Positions 32,280 to 41,677 of a stretch of DNA of 64,000 nt are shown here, in pieces. The stretch lies in NCBI GenBank assembly GCA_032358165.1, contig JAALGY010000059.1, forward strand, positions 1,178,001 through 1,242,000, read 5' to 3'. The stretch is from Diplosphaera chodatii (lineage: Eukaryota > Chlorophyta > Trebouxiophyceae > Prasiolales > Stichococcaceae). Positions within the stretch are counted from its first letter, which is position 1; each line of letters begins with the position of its first letter. The notes under the pieces are model-generated. The model was not told the DNA's origin and ran no database searches. It saw nothing but the letters and a program-made list of their open reading frames with translations. The translations under genes were made by a program, and so were the position numbers.

Positions 32280-33370
32280 CTAGTAGGAGTAGCCCCGCCT
32301 CCGATAACGATCCTGCTCGTCACTCATGGAGCCAAGCACGATCACACCGAATACCGCGCAGCAGAACATCGCAGCTGCATTCTGTGCGCCTCCTGCTGCG
32401 CCCTTTCCACCCTGGGTCTGTGTCGGGCTGGGCGCAGCCCCCTGCTGAGAGTGCTGCGCGGAGCACCAGTCCCTGTGCCTTTCCAGCGCATTGATATGGT
32501 CATCCAGCATGCCTGCGAACGTCGCCGCTGGCAGGTCGCGGTACCAGCCGTCGCCATGCTGCCTGCATCCACAGCGCACCGCTGCGTACAAGTTTGGTGC
32601 TGCCGACTTTGCAATGTAGCATGGCAGCCGTACTGTAGGGAGCACATCTGTGCGTGCAGGTGGCATACTACCCCCATGGGCCTGAGTGGCAGGGCTTACG
32701 GGCATCTGTGCAAAGCAATCTCTTAGGTGGAAACTCAATAGCAGCATGGCAGCAAGTTCAGATGCGCACCGCTTGAGCTGCCGGAACATGTCGCCAGCAG
32801 CGACGGCCGCCTTGCACTGCGCCGCCAGGTCGTCGAGGCCGTAGGTGGCGGCGAGGCGCAGCACCCGCGGCAGGTTCTCCGCCGTCAGCGGCGTCGCCCG
32901 CAGCGCCAGCTCGCAGTTGCGCTCGATGTCGCGCACGCCGTACTTGCGGGCCAGCTCCAGCAGCGGCCCGACCCTGCCCCACGTCAGCGGCAGCGTCGCG
33001 TCGTACATGCCCGCCACCAGCAGCTGCATGTCGGCGCCGCACTCTTCCAGGTCCAGCTCGGCCATCCGGAGCTCCGACAACATCGACCTGTGTATCACAC
33101 AGCACGCTATGTCAGCATGTCCATGGTAGTCCGCCAGTGCTATGGCCACACAGCTTTTGCGCAATTGCACAGCGAAAGCAGGGCTTTGCAACGGGTCTTG
33201 ACGCACCTGAGCACCGAGGACTGCTCGACCAGCTTGACTGTGTGCACTCGGAACGCCTTGCCGTCGCTGCTGCGCAGGGTGCAGTCGGCCCAGGGCGCCA
33301 TGGCCGCCAGGCGTTCTGCCACAGTGCCGCTGAAGTCTGCTGCCGCCGTCTCTGCTGCGGCTGAGGACAT
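32280..33370 (-). CDS. BTB/POZ-type protein with C-terminal membrane segment, copy 2
   Basis: Exons (minus): 33207-33370, 32770-33087, 32280-32562, phases closing to 254 aa. It starts MSSAAAETAAADFSG, then the BTB core (WADCTLRSSDGKAFRVHTV, SSVLRSMLSEL, LLVAGMYDATLPLTW, LLELARKYGV) and BACK-like helices (LPRVLRLAATYGLDDLAAQC). Exon 3 carries QHGDGWYRDLPAATFAGML, shared with copy 1, and a linker rich in Gln/Gly/Ala. A short hydrophobic segment (AAAMFCCAVFGVIVLG) follows, then an Arg/Tyr-rich tail (RYRRRGYSY). The arrangement suggests a tail-anchored adaptor. It is a tandem paralogue of the gene at 30363-31567, same strand. Confidence 0.8.
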
Positions 33371-33617
33371 GCTGCTGGAGGGGGGCTGTTGATCAGAATG
33401 TGTCACATGCCATGCAGAACGCTGAGTGTTTCTATGTGGGGCTGGGCCAATGCGTGGGGCTGCATGGATGCCTGCTGGTGCCTCGTTCTCTAGCCGCAGG
33501 AGGGGCCTGCGGTGCTGATTGAGTGAGTTATGGCCAGGCGAGCCGTATGAGGCACAGATACTGCACCTAGATGTTTGAATGATCAGCAACCTGCCGCATA
33601 GGGCGCAGTGCATCGAC

Positions 33618-33669
33618 ATGCACCTCAGTTCGAGGCGTCCGACGCTTGGGCTCCCTGCTTCCAGCAGCC
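33618..33669 (+). repeat. Dispersed ~55-bp element, copy R5
   Basis: It carries ATGCACCTCAGTTCGAGGCG, then TCCGACGCTTGGGCTCCC and TGCTTCCAGCAGCC. It lies about 250 bp upstream of the BTB copy 2 ATG, opposite orientation, the same arrangement as R4 and copy 1. Confidence 0.74.
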
Positions 33670-35024
33670 CTGGCTGGACTGCGCAAAGTCGTCGAGCTGA
33701 GCTCCCAGGAGTGCGTCGCACCCTGGCTGCGCTGGCCGCGCCCTCGCTGCTGTAGACACTGAAGTGCTGCTGCGCAAGACATGTTACAAGCAGCAGGCAA
33801 GTGTATGTAGTCCTTGCCGAGTTGCGGCGTCTTGCGGACATGTGACGTTGCCTTGGAGCAGGGGCGCGGAGCTTCAGCAGCTCCCGCATCGCACAAGCTG
33901 TCCGCCTCTACGTTCCACATGCTGCACGCAGCTGCAGCTGCGATCGCTGCAGTGTTCTGGGGACGTGCGCGGGGCATGCACAGGACCCAGAGGTGGCCCG
34001 TGCCCCCATCACATGCATGCGGGTGACGCTTTGCGCAGCAATTGAAAGGGTAGCATGTGAGTGATCTTGAATGGCATGCAAGGATCAATTCGATGTTGCT
34101 GTGTGGCGAGTGGAGTCCCAGGAGCGAAGCAAAAGCATGCTGTTGCCGCCTGTATAGATGAGTTATGGCTGGCCCAAGTGATTGCAAAAGCTTGTGTGCC
34201 TGTGGATGAAGATATGCATGAAGCGAGACGATCAAGGGCAGGCAATCAGGCAGCACCACACTCAGCCCAATACCCATCATCTGCACAGCCTTCAAACGGC
34301 CGATCGAAAGCATGTGACATCAAGACGCTGTGCAATAACCACAGAGACCCCAAATCCGAACCTGACTGAGCGTGAGATGTGCACCAGATTTTGTGCAACT
34401 GCCTGTTGAGCTAGCTGCATCCGGGCCAGCAAAGTGCCCATGGATGCAGCGCGCACGTGTTCCTCACTGCCAGCGCCTGACACCCCCTGATGTCAAGCCG
34501 CCATCCGACTGATGTTGTGGTGTTTGCTGCAGCACAGCGCACTGTGATATCGGGCATCAGCGTACTTTTTGCCCCACAATGGCGCTGGGCTGATCACTGA
34601 TCGATACGTAGGAGCATAGTGTTCGCCATGATACATGCTGCAGCCCACTTGCTGTCGATTGCCACCTCGGCCTGCTGCACAGCGCCCGCACCGCTGCGCG
34701 CCAGCTGCCAGTCGGCCGTCGGCTGCGCAGTGCTGCGTGCCCAGCCCGCGCAGCTGGGCCCATCTTGCGCGTTGCTGTTCAGGCTGGAGCCAGAGCTCTG
34801 GTGCTGATATGCTGGCCGGCCAGCCGCCGTTAATGCTGCCGCCGCTGTGACTGAGCGCTGCCCACGAAGCAGCACGACATTTAGTGGCTGCATAGCAGCA
34901 ACACCTGATGCTATCACTGAGGCATATACCGCCCCTGACCATGCCGCCGCCACCACTGAGCGCCGACATGCAGCGGCTTCACGCCTGGCGGCCGCGGGGC
35001 GGCCCTCCGGCGCAGGGGCGCGCA
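33670..35024. other. Spacer between BTB copy 2 and the phosphatase
   Basis: Upstream DNA of BTB copy 2 and the 3' flank of the phosphatase. 34640-35020 is GC-rich and open in several frames, but no exon set with consistent phases was found. Confidence 0.4.
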
Positions 35025-38000
35025 CTACTGCGCCGGGCCAGGATCGTCGCCGCCGTCGGCGCGGTTGAGCGCGGCCCAGGGGTCGCTGGCGGTGCTCGCG
35101 CCGCCCATGAGGCCCGCCCAGCCGCCCGGGCCGCTGGGCCGCCGCCGCAGCACCGCGCCTGCAGTTGTGCCGGGAACACCCATGAAGCTCGTGTGGTCAG
35201 TGAGTGAGACTGACTTTGACGCATACTGCGAGCTCCAAGTGTCAGTGCAGCTGCGCGTTGCCAGACAAGCAGCGGCAGAAGCTCTGCTGCCTACTGGTCT
35301 GACAGGGAGGCGGCTGCACATATGCAAGGCGGACAGGATGCAGCAAGCTGCCGGCATCGCAGCTGCACTCTGAACCCTCTGGAAGTGTTACTGCAGACAT
35401 GGCCATGCCTCCACCGCATCAGGCAGCCCCGACAGAGCGTCCAAACAACTGAGCACACTTGTGGGGCTGCGCGGCGGCGACTGGCCGCTGAGGCTGCTGC
35501 CGGGGCTGGCCGCCCGCAGGTGGTCCGCCTCGTCCGCCGAGTGCGGGTCGCCCACCGCCCGGCCCCCGCTGCCCTGCAGCGCATCAGAGACAGCCGGCGG
35601 TGGACTAGCAGGTCTGTGGACGCCAGGCACGGAACTGTGTTGCGTCTGACATCTGCCTCAAGTGAGCCAGGCCTCGTTTGGGAGACGGTTGCTGATCACT
35701 TATCAGGTAGAGCACTGCGACCAGAGCACAGCTTGAGTAGATCCATCACCGCCAAGCGTGGCCCATGCAGCTACTCACATATGCCCAAGCGGGGCTGGTC
35801 CCCAGCACTCTTTGGAGCATCACTGCAGATGCCGACCCACCTGGCGTGCGCCCAGCGGCACTGGCATAGCGCTGGAGCTTTTGGCCAGGCCCTCTGGCGG
35901 CGGTCCCTGCCGCTGCTGCTGCTGCTGCTGCTGCTGCTGCGTCAGCACTGGTGGTGCTGCACTGCCAGGATCCGTCACCCCAGGGTGGGACGCGCCGGGC
36001 AGCGGTGTGCCGACGCCGCCGGCGGCGTCCCGCCCCGCCAGCACATCCTCCAGCTCCTCCTGCACCACCCAGTAGCAGAATGGCAGATGACGCTTGTGGT
36101 GTTTGCCAGAGTCTGTGTGCAATGTTGGCTTCAGGCTCGGCCAGGACACTGCAGAACCCCTTTAGCACTGCACGAACGGCAACCCGGCTGTACAGCGCGA
36201 AACATAGTGCAGAAAACATCTTGGAGCACCAACGCTAATGCTCGAGGCCCTGCACGACGGCTGCTGAAGATGACATGTCAGGCAGTCACTATCAACATGC
36301 CACTGGCGCACCTTGAGCGCCTGGTAGCAGAACATGTACTGGTCCGGCGTCTGCACCATGCCCGCGCGCTGCTTCCGCAGCCGGCTCACGATGCGCTTCA
36401 GCTGCAGTGGGGAACAGCAGCTGGTCGAGCTTAATGAAAATGGCATCACCACTGCAGCCTGCTCAGCGCAGTGTGAAGCCGCAAGCTGCGTAGCAGCTTG
36501 ATGCGCCACCCCAGATGTGCCATTCAACAGGACGAGTCCAAAGTGCCACAGCAGCAGCCTCATGACAGGGCTGCTGTGGGGCCGCCATCTCGGCCTTTTT
36601 GGATGCACATCGTCCAAGAAGCCAGCCAGAGCACAGATCGCAGTGCATGCAGATGTACTACAAGTGCAGTAAACACTGTTGCTGCCAGGTTGGACTGATG
36701 AAATGTCAAGACGGGGGTCAGTACATCTACAACACCTTGGCATGTATATGCCAGGGAGTCATAGCGGAGATCCAACCACGGTCTTGAGATAGCACTCAAT
36801 CGGGTCAACCCTGCCTAGTAGTTGTATTCGAACACAGCAGCTGACTGACTATGAGCAGTCGTTCAATATCAGCACCTTCACGGCCTCCTCGGCGGTGGCG
36901 GTGTCCTCGGGCTCCAGCGCCCGCAGCCGCCGCAGCGCGATGTCCAGGGCGCAGAAGGTGCCTGCATCGCAGCAAAAGGCTGCATTCCAACATACGGTTC
37001 CAGGAAACATTGTTCTGGATGCATGATGCAGCAGCAGAGCAGTAATACTTTGCGAAGCGGGGTGATACTCCGGCAGCCCCTCTGGGGCAGGGTCATGACG
37101 GGCAGCTGCACTGGCACGAACTGTCTAAGACCCCCTCGTCTGTCCTGTCGGTGCACATCAACGGCTGAAATGGTACTGTCAGAACCAGGGTAAAAGCGAG
37201 CTGCCAGGTCACCTGTGCGGCCGATGCCGGCGGAGCAGTGCACCACGGCAGGGCCTCCCCTGTGCGCGCCGTTGTCCTCCTGCAAGTACAGACATGCGCC
37301 TGCTGTATAAGAGATTGATACAGCAACAGTTGTGTCCACGGCCGTCATACAGAGCCAGACTGTGCAGGCTGGCAGCGCTGGACACACTTCTCCGTCATGA
37401 TGCACTGGCGACAAAGGAACTTTGTGCTCTATCATAGCCATGTGCTCAGACGGCCATTGTTGATGACCATGGTGTGTACTGGCTATGTGCCAGTGCAGCA
37501 AGAAGTTCTCGCGACTCAAGTCATGGGCATCCAACGAAATGACCCAGGCCCAGCAGCATCAACACCCTTGCTGCTCAACATGAGAGTGACAGTCTGTACA
37601 CACAGCGTTGGGAAACAGACTTATGCAGACAAGAAGTATGTGCTCACCAGCAGGCGGGCCAGGGCGCGCAGGGGGCGCGTGGTGCGCGGCACCCCGTGGT
37701 CCGGCCACGCGTGGTACTGGAAGTGGTCGATGCGGCGCTGCTGGTTCTGCCCCCTGCCCAGCGTCAGCACCCGGTGCGTGATGTCCTCGTCCACCTCCCG
37801 CTTGGACTCCATGGCGACGGTGTAGTCCCCTGCTGCCAGGATTCAAACAGCGTCAGAAACATAGCCCAAGAGTCCCCTCTCCTACAGCGGCTACTCACTG
37901 CAGGGTTTAGGCTGATCTGAGCAAGTACACGGGCATCGGGATGGTAGCACTAAGTCATCCCGCCACACCAGAGACTATCTCAGCTGGACCTGCACCCTTT

Positions 38001-39781
38001 GTAAGGTTCAAGTGCCCACCATAGGTTATCCTGTCGCCGACGGCGGACGGCAGGTAGGCATGGCATTTGCGAGTGCCCGCCTCCACCTCCCGTGTCAGCA
38101 TCAGCACCTGCACTCGACATGCATATGGTGGTGCGACTGGCAGGTGTTGCTGTGGCTTTACACAGATATAAAGGTTGCTCTACCACCTGCTGGAGGGACA
38201 GGACATGGGCATGGTATCTGCATGCTGAAAGACCACATTCGCAAGCAATGGCCAGCCGGTGTCCTCTGCTGCGTGTCCGCAATCAGTAAGTCAGGACGCA
38301 CTGGCGACCTGACTGCTTATCATTGCTCCGGCAGCAGAGGGGCACCGGGCACTGGCTTGCAAAGTGAGCCTCAGGACACGGCACCTTCGTGGTACAAACA
38401 CTGCTTAATGCAACCGCCATTGGAAGATCGGCTAACAAAAGCGCACCACGCCGCTGTTCTGGTGCCACACGCACGCCCAGAAGTGCGCGGCGGTCGACGC
38501 CAGCGGCGCCTGCGTGGCGACGTACGCCCAGGGCGGCGCCTCCCCCGGCTTCGACTGCAGCAGCGACGCATTGATGTAGTCCGACTCCGCGCCCTGCAGT
38601 GTGGCGACTAGCACATCAGCACAACCCTGAGAAGCAGTGGCACTGCAGGGCCACGTCCAGCCTGCAGGCAGCTGCGCATGCATAAACCAAGTGCGCCTGT
38701 TACATGCGAGGCACGCCTGTCATCTGTATGCAAGCCTTTCTGGCACTACGCAGAAAACATGAAAGCTGACCAGTCTGGAAGAGTAAGCACAGTGTCCAAG
38801 CAGGTACCAAGATGTGGGTTTCAAAGGCTGAGCTACATGCAGATCAGCGCAAAGCCTGGAGCCCTGCAGCCTTTGCACATTACATGCAAGGTCGCTCAGC
38901 CACTTGCGCAGTCTATTGGTGCAGCATGAAACATAGACAACCTGCGCCTGCAGCTTCACGCGGTTGAAGTCGAAGGGCAGCACGTTGAAGTAGCGGTTGA
39001 GGCTGGCGTTCTGCCGCTGCTCTGCCACGCTGCAGGGTGTCTCATCCAGCGCGCTGGGCCGGCACACCCGGTCGTACTCGTCCAGCACCTGCAGAAGAGT
39101 TCTGACCGTCACTGCAAAAGGCATTTGTCGACAGCAGTACTGCGTATGACACCTATGAATGTGCCAACTTTTTTCAACTGCCTGGTATACAGGCGATAAG
39201 CATGCAGCAGCCTGCTTTCCATGGACGCCTACTTCAAGAACAGAGTGAGCGCATCATCTGTTCCATGACAGGGCTGCCACTGAAAGAAAGCTGCCAGCTG
39301 TGCCAGGCAGATAGCGCTCGGCCCTCCCGTGTGGATATTGTGCCCATCCATTTTGCACTTTGCAAGCCAAGGGTGGGGCTCATGCCTGGAGCCTGCTCAC
39401 CGCATCGCCGTGCCGCGAGAACTTGCGCTCAATCGCTGTCAGCGCTGCTCTGTGCGCAGGGCCAAGAGATGCCCCCCGCTTGCTGCCGCTTTTGCTGCCG
39501 CTTTTGCTGGGCCCAGAGCCGCCCGGCGCCGCTGCAGGGGGGCCCGCGGCCGCGAGGTGGTTGCTGCCGGACGGGCCGGCGGCGCTGCCGCCCCTCAGCC
39601 CGTGGACGCCCGTGCTGCCGCCGCTCGCGCCGCCGCTGCTGCCGCCGCCGGATGCCCCGCCGCCGCTGCCGCTGCCGCTGTCGCTGCCGCCGGAGCGCAG
39701 CGCCTCGAAGATCAGGTTGACGCGGCGCGGGCTGCTGCCGCCGCCGCTGCCGAGGGACGACTTCCTCTGCTGTCCGGTCAT
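35025..39781 (-). CDS. Classical (tyrosine-specific) protein tyrosine phosphatase
   Basis: Exons (minus): 39401-39781, 38942-39088, 38447-38593, 38020-38107, 37648-37829, 37213-37279, 36876-36961, 36312-36401, 35841-36059, 35459-35573, 35025-35158. All phases close to 551 aa. Order: Gly/Ser-rich disordered N-terminus; catalytic domain with NRYFNVLPFD, SDYINASLL, YVATQAPL, FWACVWHQNSGVV, LMLTREVE, and the WPD loop (WPDHGVP, Asp298). The P-loop is VHCSAGIGRTG (Cys330 nucleophile, Arg336), and QTPDQYMFCYQAL follows. The C-terminus is a disordered tail with a Gln run (9 Q). It should dephosphorylate phosphotyrosine; the substrate is unknown and no membrane segment is seen. The frame is open upstream to 39973 without an ATG, so 39781 is the first ATG. 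The ATG101 stop lies only 244 bp upstream. Confidence 0.88.
35910..35945 (-). repeat. CAG repeat encoding poly-Gln in the phosphatase
   Basis: A (CTG)n run on the plus strand encodes nine Gln followed by Arg-Gln in the C-terminal tail of the phosphatase. Confidence 0.85.
37901..37911 (-). repeat. Telomere-like box (CCTAAACCCTG on minus)
   Basis: One of four copies of the 11-mer, in a phosphatase intron. Confidence 0.45.
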
Positions 39782-40025
39782 GCCGCCGCCGCCGCCGCCG
39801 CTTCGTGTGGCGGGCTGCTGCTGCTCGCCGCCGCAGCCGGTGGCGTGCACCGCGAGACCGGCCAGCAGCCGCCGACTCCGGCTGCCGGCGCCCCTCAGCC
39901 GGCGGACGCAGCTCCGCACCCCGCCCGAAAACGCCGCGAATGCCAGCGTCGATGCCGACCCTGCTGCTGACACAGCGGCTGTGCCACAGCAGCCTGGAAC
40001 CTGCCGCAGGTGGTACTGCAGGCTG

Positions 40026-40667
40026 TTAGGAGAGGACAGGCGGCGGCGCAGTCTGCATCAGCAGCCGCTTCATGGCATCCAGCCCGAAAGGCATGCCGCC
40101 CTCCCCGGCAATGGAGATGTCGAAGGGGAATGTCACGACGGCCGCTGACACCACGGGCGGGATGTGCTCCCGCTTGTCGTTGACCGCCTGCACGATCGCG
40201 GCCAGCCGGTCCTCCAGCGCCGACTGCAGCCGAGCCGCGCGCGCCACCCGCACGCTGTTGAGAGCCGCAGAGTTCTGCTCGTCAGACGCGAGCCCTGACT
40301 CCACCACTTGCAGGTCGATGACCCACTGCTCCCAGAACAGGCGCTCCTCCTGCTTGCCAAAGGCCAGGCCCCACTGCTGCCGCACCCGCTTCTCGTAGAA
40401 GGACAGCACTATCTGGCTACGGCGCCCTGGGTGCTTTGCAGCCCAGGTGGAAAAGGCGTGTATCTTCTCTGCGATGCGGCCGTCCACGCTAGGGTCCCCG
40501 CATCGCACGTAGGTGATGTCGAACAGCTGCAGGTCGACCTCCTGTGGTCGCACCGGACCTAATGCCCGGCAGAAGACGATCGTGTGCAGCAGGCAGCTCA
40601 GCACTTCCTTCACTTGGTGTTGCTCCAACTCCAGCACCGGCAGCACGACTTTCTCACAGTTGCTCAT
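40026..40667 (-). CDS. ATG101: Autophagy protein ATG101 (HORMA domain), intronless
   Basis: ATG101 pairs with ATG13 in the ATG1/ULK1 kinase complex that starts autophagosome formation. The single exon encodes 213 aa, against 218 in human. The ATG at 40667 (MSNCEKVVLPVLEL) fits the family N-terminus; upstream codons in the same frame look like leader. Marks: HQVKEVLSCLLHTIVFCR, EVDLQLFDITYVRC, IVLSFYEKR, EERLFWEQWVIDL, and the plant-type C-terminus FPFDISIAGEG, FGLDAMKRLL then VLS. The WF finger region reads W99-x3-F103, where human has W-P-F. It is the only intron-free conserved gene in the window. It is divergent from TOR (1010 bp apart) and collinear with the phosphatase. Confidence 0.9.
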   Translation of the reverse strand: MSNCEKVVLPVLELEQHQVKEVLSCLLHTIVFCRALGPVRPQEVDLQLFDITYVRCGDPSVDGRIAEKIHAFSTWAAKHPGRRSQIVLSFYEKRVRQQWGLAFGKQEERLFWEQWVIDLQVVESGLASDEQNSAALNSVRVARAARLQSALEDRLAAIVQAVNDKREHIPPVVSAAVVTFPFDISIAGEGGMPFGLDAMKRLLMQTAPPPVLS

Positions 40668-41677
40668 CGGACTGTTGCGACATCCCTCTGGGCCCAAGGT
40701 CAGCCTGCGCGGGCCAGACTGAGCAGCGCAGCAGCCTGTGCGCTGGCGTGTGACCGTGAGATGACCGAGTGAAGTATGCCTGGGGACAGCAATATGGCCC
40801 AAAGGGTCCGAGCTCGTCGGGTTCCCAGGGTAGAGGAACCTAGCCTGCGACAACAACTTGTATACCGTCGTGTTATAGCGACTTGATCACAGCACCCAAC
40901 TGCGGTTGCTCATCTTGCTGCATTGCAAATACAATAGAGAAGCATCGGAACCCATTTTGCGGTGCATGCACGACAATTGCAGCCAGTGGCCACCTGCTCC
41001 GAAACCTGACTTGCTGCCATCTGTGTGCAACCTCGCGCTGAGGTCAGTGGTGTATAGCCACAGCAAACCACAAGGGAGCGCTGGAAATCTTCGGCGGACT
41101 CACCGCTGAGTGGGCCACCATGTGAATGTCCGGGAATCAGGTGTGAACTGCAGCCAGGGCAGCGGGTGCACTCACCAGACTCCTCTGTCAGCAGGTGAGG
41201 AGCAGTTGTGCGCAGAGGAATCCTGGCTTGCCTGCTGTACCGAGCTGCAGCAACATAGGCAGCGAGTCTGCACGATGGTTCAAGATCAGCATGCTGTGGC
41301 TGCATGCACATGTTGCATACCGCTGTCTTCGTGTTGCAGCCACAGTATATGTCATTGATGGTGTCCGTGAAGCCGATGTTCGCTCTGGGAAAGACCTGAC
41401 ATGTGGGCACGGGTGGTACCTCGTGTGTGGGTGCACGCGCCTCGGCTGACATCACCTACGGTGTGCAGGCAGCACCGGGTACCGCACCTGCGCTACCGCC
41501 ACGGTGGCGCCACAACTGGCTACAGGGCAGGCCCCTGCGCGCGGGGCGCAGGCGCCACATGCACGCGCCCGCCGCCGGGACAGCAGCGGCGGCGGCGCTT
41601 GAGCCCCCGCTGCCGCCGAGCAGCGCCGGGAGCGGTTGCTGCCAGGCGGCGTCAGACAGCGGCGGCGGGCAGCAGCC
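40668..41677. promoter_or_regulatory. Shared upstream region of ATG101 and TOR
   Basis: These 1010 bp separate the ATG101 and TOR start codons, which point apart. The part next to TOR (about 41480-41677) is very GC-rich, like a 5' UTR. No dispersed element or obvious named motif is present. Confidence 0.55.

Noticed and set aside
39360..40148. 262-codon plus-strand open frame over the phosphatase exon 1 and ATG101 3' end
   Set aside because: It is the antisense shadow of two real minus-strand genes, and its peptide is low-complexity Pro/Leu/Ala with no splice context.
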